From the NCBI GenBank assembly GCA_020744225.1, contig JAGMWG010000016.1, positions 62,001 to 126,000 on the forward strand: a DNA stretch of 64,000 nucleotides, given 5' to 3'. Source of the stretch: Paraphoma chrysanthemicola. Lineage: Eukaryota > Ascomycota > Dothideomycetes > Pleosporales > Phaeosphaeriaceae. The translations under genes were made by a program, and so were the position numbers. The notes under the pieces are model-generated. The model had not been told where the DNA came from, did not search any database, and worked only from the letters and a program-made list of their open reading frames with translations. Below, one piece after another: positions 10,039-21,012 of this stretch (within the stretch, counting starts at the first letter, position 1; the number at the start of each line of letters is the position of its first letter).

Positions 10039-12558
10039 ATGCCGTGGCTTTTTGGCCGGAGGAAGAGCGGGAAGCCTGCTAAATTAAAAGAGGGCCAGCC
10101 CGCCGCCGTTACAGACAGGAACACGCCTGTCGCAGAGAAGCCCCATCCGACTCGCCAACGCAGTGGCCGCCGCCGCCGCAGTTCGCCCTCCACCACCTCC
10201 ATGCGCGACCCGGAGAAGCTCGAGGACATCCACCCAGCCTTCAGAAAAGACGCCTACCTGCCGCAGTCGAGCGCCGAGGACATCACCGCCCTGCCCGTCT
10301 CGCGAGCACTGCAAAACAGCCCGCACCTGCGCCCCGTCACACAGGACCACGGCATCCCCTACAATTTCCAGTCGTCGCTCTCTCACTCCAGCCTGCCTGC
10401 CCACGCCCGCGAGCGTGGGAAATTGCGGCGACCCCAGTCATTGCGCAGGGATCCAGCCAGCGAGTCCCTGGTCCGCCGCATCTCCAGTAAGCGGCGAAGG
10501 GACCATGACCACATCCGCGAAGAGGAAATCCGCGCCATGAGTCTGCCCATGCCGCAGAAGCGCCCCGCCGGCAGCTCTGGGGGCATGCTGCGGAGAGACA
10601 GCAAGAAAGTCAAGGGCGCCCTCAACCATCGTTTTGAGCGGCCAATGTCAAACATCTCGCTGCCGCTCGAAGACTCCATCCACTCATCCATGTCGGGCAA
10701 TTCCGAGCGCCGCGCCTTTCGCGTGAGCGCTCTCGATATGTTCTCGCCCCGCCCCACTATCCGGTGCTCCGTTGGATCACAGTACTATGCCACCGACCGC
10801 ACTTCGCCGACAGCCCTGCCTGCACGCAACGACTCACGACGCGAACGGAGACCGCTCAGCAGTAGAGATGAGAAGCAAAAGAACCGAACGAGCAGAATCG
10901 ATGATCTTGCCGACACACTCGATGCTGGTGCCCTGCGAGAGATCCTGGAGAGAGACAAGCGGCGTAGAGACAAGAAGGCCAGGAATGAACAAGAGCGCCT
11001 AAGACGGCGCTTAGAAAGGCGTGCAGAGAAACAGAATGCTGTCGCCGAGATTGGGGGCACACCTGCCACTCCGCGCAGAGAGGCAACTGGCGTAGTCGGT
11101 CTGGGCATCGCAGACGAGTCGTCGATGCCCATGGAGGATGTCCGACCTTCGACGCCACCCCAACCGCAAAGGCTGGAGATTATGCCTACAACGCCGAGGA
11201 CCCAAGAAATCAGCCAACTACCAACGCCACTGGAAAGCCCAATAGAAGAGCCCGTCGTGTCCGATGCTCGCGCGATCCGTTACTCACGTGGCAGTGTGTC
11301 CGGTCCAGCTCACGCTCGCGGCCCGTCCAATGTGTCTCAGCTGCCCGAGCTTATATCCGAGAAACTCGCGCAGGATACGCCCGTTGAGTCTGTCGAACAG
11401 TCGCAAGATCCTTTCCGAAGTGGCTCACTTCACCCAGTCGATACTGTTGAAACAACAGCCTCTAAGCGTGGGTCGACGCGTCGACGTAGTTCCGATGGCA
11501 GGCGCATGGGCGTATTCGCCTCGCTCTTTCGAAGAGGGAAGCGCAATTCGCAAGATCAAGGAAGAACCACCCCTTCAGAGATATCATTCTCCAACACATC
11601 TCGAGAATCCATGTCTCGTCAGCCGCTCCCTGCTCATCTTGTGGGAACCGCGCCAGCAACGCCACCAATTCAGATTCGCAGGCCGTCCAGTGTGCCTCGA
11701 CGGACAATGTCCAAATTCAGAGAGGACCTCCCAGAGTTTCCCATCTCACCTCCCGACTCTCGAGTGCAGTCGCCAGAGGTGCCTTCCACAAGCGCACTTG
11801 CCGCTCGACGTCGAAGTCAGATCCCATCAGATCTGCGCGTGGAGTCTTTGCACTCTTCTGCCGGGCAACGACCTGACTCACCAGTCAGCCCCGGCATCCC
11901 TGTCGCCAATATCATGTCACAATCTCTTGCCTCTGTGGACTCAGAAGCATCTTGGTTGTCAGGCAAACCACCGAAACGGGCCTCGAATCGAAGCCAGTTT
12001 CGATCCAGTGTAGCGTCATCAGCTGTCCAGAAAAATGAGGCCTTCAATGCCTCCTATGAAGAACTTGGCATGGCAGATGATGAATACTTTCGACGACTTA
12101 CCCCCCAACCCGGGCAATCGAACGACCTTCTTGGCAGGAAAGCTAGCAGCACGCTAATGGCCTTGGACGCTGCAGCTGAATCAGACGAAGAAGTCGAGGT
12201 CGAACCGAGTAAAAGAGAATCAAACTCTGAAGAGGAAGAGCATGTGCAGACTGTACCAGGCCGTCAGCCAACAATTATCCACCGCCAGCCCCGCGTAAAG
12301 TCAACAGAAGGTCTCTTGAGCTTCTTTACCAACGATAAAACAGCTACCGAGGAGCAGTCGCCCAAGTCTACCCTGGCAGACCCACAGACTCCAGACTCCC
12401 CGTCTTCCGAAACCGAGCCAGTTATGGTACAGCGCGCGAAGAGCGTCGAACTTGGAAAGAACCATGTACGACATCTCAGCGCAGGCTCGGCGAAGCTCCT
12501 GGACATCCAAAAACGATCAAGTACTCCCTCACACAGCAGAATGGCGGAGCAAGATTGA
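10039..12558 (+). CDS. Large disordered Ser/Arg-rich protein, function unknown
   Basis: Intronless, 839 aa, beginning MPWLFGRRKSGKP; the short aromatic, basic N-terminus followed by disorder is the most distinctive feature. Most of the chain is Ser, Pro, Arg and Thr and predicts as disordered. A charged helical segment at about residues 285-335 (A-L-R-E-I-L-E-R-D-K-R-R-R-D-K-K and following R/E/Q-rich residues) could be a short coiled coil or basic helix. Many S-P, T-P and R-R-x-S sites suggest phosphorylation. A second basic patch (G-R-R-M-G-V-F-A-S-L-F-R-R-G-K-R) lies near residue 490-505. There is no membrane segment or catalytic motif. I recognise the general type as a conserved hypothetical of filamentous ascomycetes but cannot assign a role. 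Confidence 0.75.
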   Translation: MPWLFGRRKSGKPAKLKEGQPAAVTDRNTPVAEKPHPTRQRSGRRRRSSPSTTSMRDPEKLEDIHPAFRKDAYLPQSSAEDITALPVSRALQNSPHLRPVTQDHGIPYNFQSSLSHSSLPAHARERGKLRRPQSLRRDPASESLVRRISSKRRRDHDHIREEEIRAMSLPMPQKRPAGSSGGMLRRDSKKVKGALNHRFERPMSNISLPLEDSIHSSMSGNSERRAFRVSALDMFSPRPTIRCSVGSQYYATDRTSPTALPARNDSRRERRPLSSRDEKQKNRTSRIDDLADTLDAGALREILERDKRRRDKKARNEQERLRRRLERRAEKQNAVAEIGGTPATPRREATGVVGLGIADESSMPMEDVRPSTPPQPQRLEIMPTTPRTQEISQLPTPLESPIEEPVVSDARAIRYSRGSVSGPAHARGPSNVSQLPELISEKLAQDTPVESVEQSQDPFRSGSLHPVDTVETTASKRGSTRRRSSDGRRMGVFASLFRRGKRNSQDQGRTTPSEISFSNTSRESMSRQPLPAHLVGTAPATPPIQIRRPSSVPRRTMSKFREDLPEFPISPPDSRVQSPEVPSTSALAARRRSQIPSDLRVESLHSSAGQRPDSPVSPGIPVANIMSQSLASVDSEASWLSGKPPKRASNRSQFRSSVASSAVQKNEAFNASYEELGMADDEYFRRLTPQPGQSNDLLGRKASSTLMALDAAAESDEEVEVEPSKRESNSEEEEHVQTVPGRQPTIIHRQPRVKSTEGLLSFFTNDKTATEEQSPKSTLADPQTPDSPSSETEPVMVQRAKSVELGKNHVRHLSAGSAKLLDIQKRSSTPSHSRMAEQD

Positions 12559-13673
12559 GCAACTCTTGTTAACGACTTGACTTCGGGACTTTGCAGCTTT
12601 GCCACACCACACCACTCCTTTGCCCTTTCTTTTGTATCAGCCAGTCCTTACAGACCTTCACCCACCCATGTCAATCCTTTAAGTTTCCTTGTGTTTAATC
12701 TTTTAAGCTATTGGTGTGGCAAAGTGGCTGTTTCCGAAGCATTTCGTACCTGAGCGTGGCGCAATCCCAACATTATGCGACAACAGATGGGGAGGTCGTG
12801 ACTTCACAGCGTGGCGTTGAAAGTGGCCTGGTTTCTATTGTTTTCAAGGCGTGATACCATCTTGTACTATTGCACATCGCCAGGGGCGACTTCTATTAAT
12901 ACCCTCATTTCTTACTGTTGAAGTCTTGACAGACCTCTGGTGCACACCAGTATAGACGGCTCGTGGGATCTGCACTGTAGGCTTCACTGCCTTGCATATG
13001 AGTGCATTTGATCTTTCAGGTTCTGGATTTAAACATAGGACCATCAGATGTCTGGTAGAAGCGGGAACGCTGGCTGCTGACCAGCGATGCAATTTGATTT
13101 TGAACTCGAACGTAAACTGAATCGCGCTCAATGGCAAACTCCGTGAATGTGTCTCAAGTCACCGCGCTCTTAACAGGGCTCTCAAAAATGTCTTCAAATG
13201 CAAAAAACCGCTGCCAAATGTCGTCCTTGTCCATTACAGCGTGCTTGCTCATTCAAAACGCAAGGTCAGCCACCCTGCACAGTGATAATCGACCCTGCCG
13301 ATTGCCCCGCCACGAATGAAGGGTCCTGCTTGCTGTGTTGGGCTAGGCCTTTAAATTTACGATGACGTGCGCATCCCTCCCGGCGACAAGAACGATAGCC
13401 CACCCTCATGATTTATCATCACACGGAATTCACGCTCTAAAAGCTTGTGCTCGGTACAATCTTGCCATACCTCACCTAACCACTCGGACTCCCGTAAGTT
13501 GCCCCTCTCTGTTCTCGAAAGCTCCCACATTGCGCCATTCGGCATCGTTTGCCTGCCGCATGGACGCGCGCTAAGCACATCTTTGCGCCGCACTGTAATC
13601 CAGTTCGATCCATCAGCCAAGTCTTTGAAATCGCCTTTCGTTTTTGTCTCGCTCCTTTTCTTGTACATATAAC
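12559..13673. other. Intergenic; no gene seen
   Basis: About 1.1 kb with only short open frames and no family resemblance. Bases from about 13560 are pyrimidine-rich (ctcgctccttttcttg) and probably are the thioredoxin gene leader. Confidence 0.5.
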
Positions 13674-14290
13674 ATGTTCGCTCCCTCGTCTGTCAAGCTC
13701 ACCAGATCTGTACTTACCTCGACGCGTCTGCGAACAGCTGCCATCAACCCCACATCCACCGCAAACCTTTACCGACCGCTCCTCACCCCGAAGTTCTTCA
13801 CCAACACCAGCAAAATGAGCGAACACAAGGAAGGCGTACACAACCTCCAATCGTGAGTGCACGCGCGCCATGTTTCGCTCGCCACGGCGAAGTCATGTAT
13901 TGCGCATGGTAAGCTAACGCGCCCGTAGGGTTGCCGATTACAAGAAGGCGCTGGAGGACAAGGACACCTTTATTGTCCTCGACTGCTTTGCCACATGGTG
14001 CGGACCCTGCAAAATGATTGCACCCACCATCGTCAAGTAAGTCGACACCATATACTCGAATTTCGCTCGAGCGACGCTGATATCCTCATAGATATTCAGA
14101 GAAGTACACTGATGTACGCTTCTACAAGCTCGACATCGACGAGGTCCCCGATGTTGCCCAGGAACTCGGTATCCGCGCCATGCCTACATTTGTCTTCTTC
14201 AAGAACGGCGAGAAGGTTGGCGAGGTTGTTGGCGCGAACCCCAAGGCAATTGAGGCCGGTATCCTGGAGCACAACAAGCCTGCGGCATAG
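13674..14290 (+). CDS. Thioredoxin with mitochondrial-type leader
   Basis: Three exons, 13674-13852, 13929-14036 and 14092-14290 (161 aa). Introns of 76 and 55 nt carry GTGAGT and GTAAGT donors and a GCTAAC branch site (first intron). The catalytic core has the W-C-G-P-C active site in C-F-A-T-W-C-G-P-C-K-M, the D-E-V-P-D-V-A-Q-E-L segment and the cis-Pro loop M-P-T-F-V-F-F. It reduces disulfides in target proteins using electrons from thioredoxin reductase. The first 47 residues have no Asp or Glu, many Ser, Thr and Arg and an amphipathic pattern, as in mitochondrial presequences. A second Met at residue 48 (13815, context AAAATGA) begins a standard-length thioredoxin, so cytosolic and mitochondrial forms could come from one gene. 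Confidence 0.95.
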
Positions 14291-14907
14291 AAAGTGCGTG
14301 GCTTGCAACGGCGATCGCGTTCGATAGGCTGAAATGCAATATTGCAGGCCCATTATTATCATTACGGCGAGTTATGACCATTTTGGCTCAGCCGGCTTTC
14401 GGTCATGCAGCCCCACATATCATGATACCAAACCTGAATTACATGACCTATCTGCAACTTCTACAATCGCCCTTGTTCTGGTGCCACAATGCTGTCTGCC
14501 GTTCTGGCTTACAAATGCAAAACATCCGCTCTCGGCACGTCTCGGCATACCCACTTCACCAGTTCAAGATCGTGCTCGCGACAACGCTACACTCTAATGA
14601 AGTGAAGTGAATAGATGACGTCAATTTCGGAGAGAACGAACAGCACGTTAATTGATCATGTGAAGCGCACGTTCTGGATATGGCACTAAACTAGTACGAT
14701 GGACAATATGTCAGACCCGTGAGGGACAGTAATGAAGCTGACGTTGCGATGCTAAGTTGTAATTGTACACGGTGTAAACAAACATGCTAATGAACTGAAA
14801 ATTAAACACAGAAACCCAATCCTCCATAGACGCCATATTTTTCCTGCACACATCGGTGAAGCACGAATCGATCAGATTGTCTCAAATGATGACCTGAACT
14901 TCCTCTC
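14291..14907. other. Convergent intergenic region
   Basis: It lies between the thioredoxin gene and the oppositely oriented hydrolase gene. No gene seen. AT-rich patches from about 14740 to 14815 could hold 3' processing signals. Confidence 0.5.
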
Positions 14908-16171
14908 CTACAACTTCTCCGTCCAGTGTAACAAGACCTCAGCTCCACGTTGCCAGTTCTCGTGGTTCTGCAAGTGATGAGCCATGCCCTTGACCACAAC
15001 AAATGCAACTCCGTCCCGATCTTCGCCTTCCTGCTCATTTGCCTCGATCCGCGCGTCAGACTCAGATATGCCGTCCAATTTGCCTGCTCTGACGCAATGA
15101 TGGAAGGCCGTGCGGTACCGTTTTGCAGCGTCTTCCAGCACAGGTGGTGTGCACAGCACATCGTGCTCGGCAGCAAGGACTAGAAGCCTCGGTGTAATTC
15201 CTGCTGGACTATTTGCTTGGACGCTTGATGCCTTTCTCGGAGACCAGCCCGTGATACGACTCAGAACATCAGGACCAGTGACGAAAGGCGATAGGGCCTG
15301 CATCGGCCAGCACATACTCTCGTATGGCGAAAGTAAGCGTTCCAGATCCTTTACGACTGGATTCGGCGTATCGGACGTGAAGAAAGCGTCCTTGACCTGC
15401 TTCGTAGTCGCCATTAGATATTTCGAGTGAAAGCAGCGGTAGTAGAAATTGATTGGGGCGCTGAGGAACCAGAACTTATAACAAGACCAGCTAGAACACC
15501 ATCAGCCTGGCACATCATTGAGGAGGAGAGAATGGGACAACTTACGATCCAAAGCCCGGCACCGCTGCCAACATACAAAACCCTTGCACCACACACATCC
15601 CCCGACTCAACACGTACTGGCTCAACGCCCCACCTGCTGAATGACTAACCAACACCACTCTGACCCTCTCATTACTCTTTCGCCTCTCCGTCTCCAGTTT
15701 CTCGACTTCCTTGATGCCAGCAACAAGGTCCTCGCCAATTGCATGCCGGCCGGTGAAATACATGCTCCAGAAGCCAGGATACCAGCTCCCGCCGTGTCCA
15801 CGATAACTGAGAGCGTAACAAGCGTATCCGTGAGAGGAGAAGAAGGTCATGTATTGGAGCCATACGGATGCGCAGCCGAAGCCGCCGTGGGCGAAGAACA
15901 GAGGTGGTTTACTTGGATTTGGAGTGGATGGGACAGCGGACAGGAGTTCGAGTGGGCCAGAGGGGGTTTTGACATATGACCTTGTGATGCCGGATGGGAG
16001 TGGTGTTCCGGTTGGTGGGTTGGTGGAAGGCGCGCGCCACTGGAGCGCAAAGGGGCCGAAAGGCATGGTGGTGAGGCGTGGGTAGTAGCTAGATGGTGAT
16101 GAGAATTCAAAGTTTGCGTGTGGTTTGGTCTTTTCTTGAATCGCTTTGATGCCGGATGTATTAGAGCTCAT
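14908..16171 (-). CDS. Alpha/beta hydrolase
   Basis: Two minus-strand exons, 16171-15546 and 15490-14908 (402 aa). The 54-nt intron (GTAAGT donor, CTGAT branch, TTCTAG acceptor) joins ...PGFGS to WSCYKFWFL in frame. Alpha/beta-hydrolase landmarks are the oxyanion-hole segment P-L-F-F-A-H-G-G-F-G, the S-Y-R-G-H-G-G-S strand, the nucleophile elbow V-S-H-S-A-G-G with Ser178, an acid region A-A-E-H-D-V-L near the C-terminus and the catalytic-His region G-M-A-H-H-L-Q-N-H. The substrate is unknown; esterase- or lipase-like enzymes of this type are common. No signal peptide, so cytosolic. The Met at residue 36 (M-P-F-G-P-F) is a plausible alternative start. Confidence 0.88.
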
Positions 16172-16992
16172 GTGCTACGTGCGTCTGAACTGTCTGTCTC
16201 TTGTTGGAGTGTAATAGCGCTTGTATGGTGGTGTGCCGAGGTCTAGCATCGTCATGAGTGGCGAAGCCCACGATTCTTATACCGTGTCGAACATTTACTA
16301 CACTTCCTCCGTAGGGCGCAAGCGCGTGGGCAGCAGAGTCCCGTTGTTCCGCGTAGGCGCGGGCACTCGGGTTCACGATGCTGCTCGATTCGGCATGCAC
16401 AAGCGGACAGGCGGCTCAGCCGCACAAAACTTGATGTTCGACGGCTGGGCACTCTGCGCAGAAGCAATGTAACCGATGCGATGCTACTGTGGCTTCGGAA
16501 TAAGTCGCGCAGCGTTGTGAGAACACCTGACAGTACGCCATGGTTGGTCAGTGTTGTAGTATAACGGCGTGTGGTGACTTTCCTGGCGAAGTAACACTAG
16601 CGCGACTCGAACCCGGCACGATCTAAATTTGCGTTCCGGTTTCTTCCTCATCATTGTCTTGACATTTTCATGCATTGCATCTGGCGGCGAATGGCCTTGT
16701 GACTCAAAGACTCCTTCTATGAACAATTGCGCTACACGGCTCAACGTTGAATTTGTCCAGGAGCGAGCAGCTTCATGGCTGATTTGAGTCCGGAGTCTCG
16801 CCTTTCATCTGGAACGATAAGCATCGCGCTCTGTGAAATGAACTGGTCGCCCGATCCAAATTAAAAAGTTGTCTATGCTTGCTAGATATGGTATCAAGAG
16901 GCCCGGCCAGCCTTTACGACCTTGGAAAGCAACACCCACGAGGCCCTCGTCATTAAAAATGTACCAACAATACTCTGCTCAACCTGCATCAC
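16172..16992. other. Intergenic; no gene seen
   Basis: It holds the hydrolase promoter and the 3' side of the ammonium transporter gene. A tRNA-like patch near 16550-16625 fails on base pairing (see rejected items). Confidence 0.5.
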
Positions 16993-18636
16993 TTAAGCCT
17001 TCTTCTCAGCCTCTGTGGCCGGAGCTGGAGCTGGAGTGTGTTGGCTGCTCGCGCTGCTCATACCCGCTTCATATGTGTGCTGCTCGAACATGCTCCAGTC
17101 GCCAATCTGCTCGTCGTGGAACTGATCGGCATCCAGACCCATCATCTCAGCCTCGTTGCTGACACGCAAGTGCAGTCCTGGAATGAACTTGAGAGCGTAC
17201 AGCAAAATGCACGAGACGGTGAACGCGTATGCGGCAATGGTCACGATCTCGGCCAGCTGGCGCCCAACCTGTACACCAACACCGTCCATGCCACCAAGGC
17301 CATCATAGGGACCCATGCCGTCGAGGTCGTAGATCCAAGCCTGGCCAAAAATACCGGTCAGGAACGAACCGACCATGCCACCGATACCATGGAGTTTGAA
17401 GACGTCCATGCCCTCGTCGATCTTGATCCACTTGTCAACGTTTTGGCATGAGGAGCAAATGGCACTGTTGAGTACACTGTCAGCTTTGATTCAAATCCAT
17501 CATGACTGGAGGTACTCACGCAGTGAGGAAGCCAATGAGCGCAGCAATCCATACAGACACGTAACCTGCCGCAGGTGTGATACCAACAAGTCCAGCAATG
17601 GCACCAGAGCAAGCTCCAACAACTGAAAACTTGCCCTCGGTGCGGACATACTCAACGGAAACCCAGCCAAGGACACCGAATGAGGCGGCAGTATTAGTGT
17701 TGAAGGCGGCGAGCATAGAGCGGACAGTGCCATTGAGCGCGCTGCCACCGTTGAAGCCGAACCAACCGAACCAGATAAACACGGTACCGATGAAGACAAG
17801 TGTTGGGTTATGCGCCTTACTGTGGATCTTGTCTCCCTTTGGCAGGCGCTTTCCAAGGACGAAGGCATAGGCAAGAGCAGACCAACCTGAAGCAATGTGC
17901 ACAGGGCCACCACCCGCGAAGTCGAGACTTGGTAAGTTGTACAACCAACCATTTGCCTAAGAAATGTATTAGCAAGAAGGCTTCACTGTTTCTAATTAGG
18001 CTTGACTCACGTTCCAGGTCCAGCATGCGATTGGGCAGTAAACTATAGTCGCCCAGCAGAAGGCGAAGATCATGCTAGGCAAGATGCGACCACGCTCAAA
18101 CGATCCACCAATGACGAGCTGTACCGTGCAAGCACAGAAAAGCATTTGGTAGAGGCAGAAAACGATTTCTGGCAAGAAAGACGAACCCGGAGACGGAGCT
18201 GACATGACGTTCTTCAATCCGAAGTTGGCCATATCTCCAATGAATGGAGAAGCAGAACGGGAGTACGCAAGTGAATAACCCCAGAACATCCACTGGAAGG
18301 TGACACTGCAGTCTATGAGCTCTTATGTTGGCGTTGAGCTGTTGTATTACTCACACTCCCATGACGGCAAAGGATTGAAACAACAGAGCCAGAGCCGACT
18401 TGCGGCGCGCAAGGCCAGAGTATAGAAAACCAATGCCAGGGATGATCAGCCAGACGAGGAAGGCCATGATCATCAGATAGATGTAATGGAACTCGAGTCC
18501 CGTATACTGAGCGTTGACATTCTCGATGTTGGGGTTGCCGCCGTTGGGCTTTGCCTCGTCGAACTCGGGCTGCTAATGTCAGCAAGGTATCAAGGTGTCA
18601 GTGTAGTCTGCCACTCACTGCAGCTGGGGCCTCCAT
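16993..18636 (-). CDS. Ammonium transporter (Mep/Amt family)
   Basis: Five minus-strand exons: 18636-18619, 18569-18355, 18305-18011, 17956-17520 and 17464-16993 (478 aa, normal length). Introns of 49-55 nt all have GTGAGT donors and CAG/TAG acceptors; a TGCTAATAC branch site is visible in the third. Family blocks include L-V-W-L-I-I-P-G-I-G-F-L-Y-S-G-L, F-Q-W-M-F-W-G-Y-S-L, the D-F-A-G-G-G-P-V-H-I-A-S-G signature with the pore His, F-N-G-G-S-A-L and V-F-K-L-H-G-I-G-G-M-V-G-S-F with the second pore His. It carries ammonium across the plasma membrane. The cytosolic tail ends in a Pro/Ala/Glu/Lys stretch. GATAAG motifs upstream fit nitrogen control by an AreA-type GATA factor. The acceptor before exon 2 may be 3 nt upstream, adding one Gln. 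Confidence 0.95.
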
Positions 18637-19613
18637 TGTGCTGGAATGAACTTTCTGATGGTTCTCGGAAAGTTCAGACTTCCTGGAAAATCAAGAAAGA
18701 GTGTTGCAGGGGGTCATCAGGCACATATATAGACAGTGTGAATATCCCATCCTCCGGTCAATTTCCAAAGACGGCGCGCTGGAACCATTGACCCGGCACA
18801 TGCTCATCTCCACACGACCAAGCTACACCCCCATTCACTCAAAGAATCCACACTTGGCGCTGATAAGCAGAGTGCGGTTCAGAGCCCAAGTGTACGTGAG
18901 CCAAGTGTAGGGCGCCGCAGCAGAATGCTTGATCTGGCTGGTGGAATGGTGGCTCAAGGACAGGCGAAGGAGCCAAATGCGCCGGATCTCGTGTCGAAAA
19001 TAGCCAAGTCTTCCGAGCAGGAGTCAGGCTGATGAGGCGCGGATATAAAGTGGTGGAGTCGGAGGCTTGGTGCAGATAAGGGAACGTCCTAAAGCAGACT
19101 AGCCGACGTTGCTAGGATGATAACGTCGGCAGGCATTCCGTCAATTGGCCGGGGCATCCATGGCGTCGCCAAACTTACAGCATTCCCATGTGTAACAAAG
19201 ACCAGTGCAGTGATAGACGAGCGTTTGGATGTCTTGTCTATCAATTCCCAATCCAAGGTTTACACAATGTTGTGCTTTTTCGGCGGTTCGTCCACGCTGA
19301 TTGGGCCCGTACTACTTCCGTCCTACCCGAACACCAGACCTGCCGCGACGCCACATGGCTCAACCACGATTTTGGAGACTTTGCACTTGATGATCTGCGT
19401 CTTGTTATTCTTGTAGTAAGGTTACGTGGTCGCCGAGATGGGTGGGACGGCTTGTATTACGACGATTGCGGCATTCAATGCCAGAGTTATGCAGAGGCAA
19501 ATTGTGGCCGCAGATAACGCGGCGCAATTGAAGCGTATCTTTTGTCATGCATAGATTCGGCAGGATGGCAGCCGATGAATCACTGCTGAGCCCGCAGCGT
19601 AAGTTTGGTTGTG
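18637..19613. other. Upstream region of the ammonium transporter
   Basis: No gene seen. It contains a TATATA (18726-18731) about 90 bases before the transporter start and three GATAA motifs (described separately). Confidence 0.5.
18862..19123. promoter_or_regulatory. GATA-factor motifs upstream of the ammonium transporter
   Basis: GATAAG occurs at 18862-18867 and 19075-19080 and GATAAC at 19118-19123, within 500 bases of the transporter start. Fungal AreA/Nit2 factors bind HGATAR and activate nitrogen-uptake genes when ammonium is low. The motif match is seen; occupancy is inference. Confidence 0.45.
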
Positions 19614-20563
19614 TCAAAACTCATCCGGGATTTGTTGGAGCTGAGGGATTACAACGCTGACTGCTATAGGAAGGTCTTTGGTCAGGGGTCCTTCCTGGGC
19701 ATATTTTGCCCGTCTTGGAATTTGTATATCGAGCGCTAGTGCCTCATGCAACTCCATCATTTCTGCAAGCAGCGGCTGTAGGCAGAAGTTGGCCCGCGAA
19801 GATCGCGAACTTACCATCGAGGTCGTTAATGGTCGCGTTAGAAGAAAGAGCAGGACAGTCCGACAAAGACCTCATTCATATTCTTTGATGCGTTCTAGGC
19901 GCCCGTTTCTCAAGTCACCTGAAACGTTTACAGCAGCTGCGCGATCCTGTGCCATGTAATAGCAGTTTACAAGAAATCTCGCCATCATCTGCACAGCCTC
20001 GAAGAATTCAGACAAATTGGTATAACGCCAAAAGCCAGGAATCCAGCGAGAGGAACAGTACAGTCGATAGCGATATTGTTGTTTCTCAAGACGTTCCTGC
20101 ACACTCTTGTCGAACTCTGCCGTTTTCTCTCGAAACGGCTTCGTTCTGCCCAGTATTTTCTCGTCCATTTGCAATCGATATGATGTGTACGACATCATAA
20201 GAAAAACAGGTTGTTGTAACCGCCCAAGCTAGCGGTAGAACGCTCAGGTTTGCTGCGCCTTTTGGTATGAACTTGGTAGGACGAGCTGGCCATTCATCCC
20301 ACAGGCGATAAGCTGACATCCAGATCGCAGCCATGAGGGAAATGAGAAGAACAAGTTTGCAGGCAAATCTCCACTTTGTAATATGGTCGTTGGAGATTCT
20401 CTCTCTCTTCATCTGGTCTGGAGTGGCGTTCTCGAGATTTGCAAAGTTGACATCTGTGTATGGCTTACTGGTGCTGCTTGTCGGCCATGGATTGCGATCT
20501 CATGAGCCGTTTCGTAGACCTCAGTGTAGTCAACATCTACGGCCTATCTGCTAGGAAGCTCAT
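19614..20563 (-). pseudogene. Broken gene for an unknown membrane protein
   Basis: The minus strand holds protein-like sequence spread over all three frames. Following it from the ATG at 20563, continuity needs one missing base near 20540, one missing base near 20499, one extra base in an A5/T5 run at 20202-20206, and one missing base near 19875. With those four changes and removal of a standard 52-nt intron (19814-19763, GTAAGT donor, CAG acceptor) the frame is exactly 300 codons including the stop at 19614. The product would have an acidic N-terminus, two hydrophobic segments (around F-A-C-K-L-V-L-L-I-S-L-M-A-A-I and N-L-S-V-L-P-L-A-W-A-V), then a charged cytosolic part with R-W-I-P-G-F-W-R-Y. 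I do not recognise the family. It may be a recent pseudogene or sequence error. Confidence 0.6.
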
Positions 20564-21012
20564 GATTCGAGAGAGTTTGCAGGAAATAAAGGAGCGGTCG
20601 CTGAAGCAGGACGGGGCGCTGGAGTAGAGGCCGGAACGAGCGGGTCCGATAGTATAGCCGATCTATTTGACAAGCTCTCCACGTGGTCTGTGTGGATTCG
20701 GCTGATCTTAAAAGCGCAGGAGGCTCGTGACGTTTGCTCAAGAGGAAGTCATCTCGATCTAAAAATAAGAGGTCGCGATTTGCGCATTTACAACTGACAA
20801 GAGGTCACGCTGATTGGCCAGTAAAAGTATCGTCTGATTGGCTGGACTCTGGAAAGGAAAGTCACCCCGACGTTTACACCCAAGTCTTTTAGATGGCTCG
20901 GATCAGGGAAGCAATCGAACTTCAAAAAGCCACCCATAATCTTTCAATATCGTCTTCAATCATACAACCAGCTTTGAATTCTAACTTTTCTTTCGCCAGT
21001 AACTTCCCCAAC
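20564..21012. other. Divergent intergenic region
   Basis: It separates the broken membrane-protein gene (minus) from the SDR gene (plus). Similar TGATTGGC and TGATTGGCTGG motifs at about 20811-20845 resemble inverted CCAAT boxes (ATTGG), the site of the HAP/CBC complex. In-frame codons from 20893 precede the chosen SDR start but look like leader. Confidence 0.45.

Noticed and set aside
16545..16625. tRNA-like patch with a D-arm-like gttgtagtataacggc and a TCGAACCC T-loop-like motif
   Set aside because: On either strand the T-stem has at least two mismatches and no matching acceptor stem is present. It could be a degraded tRNA but is not supportable as a gene.
20893..21012. N-terminal extension of the first SDR
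   Set aside because: The extra 40 residues precede the normal SDR start, lack a clear targeting signal and the Met at 21013 gives the standard length.
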